Shown here one piece after another: positions 12,058 through 12,830 of a stretch of 12,830 nt of DNA. The stretch spans positions 1 to 12,830 of the forward strand of contig PWWY01000238.1 of NCBI GenBank assembly GCA_003561325.1. The letters are read 5' to 3'. Both the position numbers and the translations under genes were made by a program. The notes below the pieces were generated by a model, which had not been told where the DNA came from, searched no databases, and worked only from the letters and a program-made list of their open reading frames with translations. The first letter of the stretch is position 1; each line of letters begins with the position of its first letter. Origin of the DNA: Syntrophomonadaceae bacterium. GTDB lineage: Bacteria; Bacillota; Dethiobacteria; DTU022; UBA8154.

Positions 12058-12830
12058 ATGAACGCCAAGGGCTCTGTCCTGATCACCGTCTTGATTCTCC
12101 TCAGTCTCATGCTTGTGCTGGGCGGTACGCTGCTGCAGTTGAGCTTGATTGACAGCAGGATCACCTTGAACCATGAGAAAAATATCACCGCGTATTATTA
12201 TGCCCTTTCCGGTGTCGAGTTAGCCAAGGGTGTGTTAAAACAAGCCCCTTCATTTCAAGATGGTTTTTCCCGGGAAATGGGAGAGGGAAAGGTTAATGTG
12301 GAGGTGGAGTATTTTGCAGGAGAAGACCGGGATCAGTGGGTCGAGATCCATGCTACCGGGATAAGCGGCTGCGTCCAGGAATCGCTGTTCCTGCAATTTA
12401 AGACGGTGCCCTCAACCCCCGGTGACGCCCTGGACGCCGCCTCCCTGGGGTGGATTGATGCGGAGAACGGGGAACTGCTCAGCGATGCGGCGGCGCTGGA
12501 TAGCGGGGCGGTCGCTATTCACGAAAATGCCCTGGCCGTGCATTCTGGCGGGCATTATGCCTACCAGGCACCCCATGTATTCTTTGAAAGCAATTCCAGT
12601 CTCTACCTGGAAGGCTGCAGCGTGGAGCTCTCGGCGGACACCCTTGTTTTTCGAGGAGATGTGGTCCTCTCCGGTGCAGATGCTCAATTGCAATTGAGGG
12701 GGTTCGGCCCGGAGGGCCTCCGGGTGCAATTTCTCCAGCCGGTACAAAATGATCAAGGCGTAGACCTGGTCGCAGCGGGGACCTACCATTTTTCGGAAGA
12801 ATTCGTTCTTGAAGCCAGTACAGGGCTTCA
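12058..12830 (+). CDS. PilX/GspK-like pseudopilin, 3' end outside window
   Basis: Open frame without stop from ATG 12058 to the window end (257 codons seen). The N-terminus is MNAKG followed by the hydrophobic stretch SVLITVLILLSLMLVLGGTLL, then YYYALSGVELAKGVL, the pattern of PilX/GspK-like proteins. A prepilin peptidase site after Gly5 is plausible. Glu at +5 is absent, as in GspK. From about residue 120 the chain is beta-rich and acidic (many S/D/G/V/L, repeated short strands such as SSLYLEGCSVELSADTLVFRG), suggesting a large extracellular beta domain. The gene is 35 bp after the PilW-like gene. No spaced ribosome binding site is seen; a G8 tract (12026–12033) is the nearest purine block. 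No alternative start exists between an upstream stop at 11977 and this ATG. Confidence 0.85.
   Translation, partial: MNAKGSVLITVLILLSLMLVLGGTLLQLSLIDSRITLNHEKNITAYYYALSGVELAKGVLKQAPSFQDGFSREMGEGKVNVEVEYFAGEDRDQWVEIHATGISGCVQESLFLQFKTVPSTPGDALDAASLGWIDAENGELLSDAAALDSGAVAIHENALAVHSGGHYAYQAPHVFFESNSSLYLEGCSVELSADTLVFRGDVVLSGADAQLQLRGFGPEGLRVQFLQPVQNDQGVDLVAAGTYHFSEEFVLEASTGL

Noticed and set aside
12810..12830. Inverted repeat TGAAGCC…GGCTTCA at the window end
   Set aside because: It lies within an open coding frame at the window edge; a seven-base dyad in this length is not beyond chance.
1..12830. tRNA, rRNA, CRISPR or transposase genes
   Set aside because: No cloverleaf-like stretch, rRNA segment, regularly spaced repeat series or transposase motif was seen on either strand by reading; a dedicated scan was not possible.

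Overview
The window looks like chromosome of a low-to-mid GC Gram-positive anaerobe (Bacillota, clostridial side, resembling the Peptococcaceae/Moorella/Syntrophomonas type). The reasons are the gene order alaS–ireB–ruvX–DUF1292–mltG, which is typical of Bacillota; strong AGGAGG-type ribosome binding sites with frequent TTG and GTG starts; sigma-A type promoters; an archaeal-type phosphoglycerate mutase; and an aldo/keto reductase carrying ferredoxin clusters. The genus cannot be named from this sequence alone.

Positions 2–4368 form a tightly packed plus-strand run. It holds the C-terminal ~350 residues of alanyl-tRNA synthetase, the small phosphoprotein IreB, an aldo/keto reductase with a C-terminal 2[4Fe-4S] ferredoxin domain, RuvX (YqgF), a DUF1292 acidic protein and the murein lytic transglycosylase MltG. 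Spacings are short and the DUF1292 ribosome binding site lies inside the ruvX 3' end, so co-transcription is likely.

At 4436–4948 one flavodoxin-like gene runs on the minus strand. It is divergent from apgM (5070–6293, TTG start). The ~120 bp between them holds a good minus-strand promoter. A second promoter with an extended -10 at about 6330 starts yqeG (HAD phosphatase), which is followed closely by aroE (shikimate dehydrogenase).

From 7935 to the window end is a type IV pilus / type II secretion-like cluster: a short GspE/PilB ATPase, a GspF/PilC membrane platform protein, a PilV-like prepilin, a PilW/GspJ-like prepilin and a PilX/GspK-like protein that runs off the right edge. The cluster is looser than the first half. 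There are 371 bp between gspE and gspF and 343 bp between gspF and the first prepilin. The first gap contains a dense cluster of GATC sites and a stretch in another frame that reads like the lost N-terminus of GspF. The second gap holds a ~180 bp palindromic element with 20 bp terminal inverted repeats, followed by a structured leader in front of the first prepilin. No pilT and no obvious major pilin gene is present in the part seen.

No tRNA, rRNA, CRISPR array or transposase gene was found. The main points for a second look are the palindromic element inside the pilus operon, the probable frameshift in gspF, the GATC cluster and the unfinished pseudopilin at the right edge.
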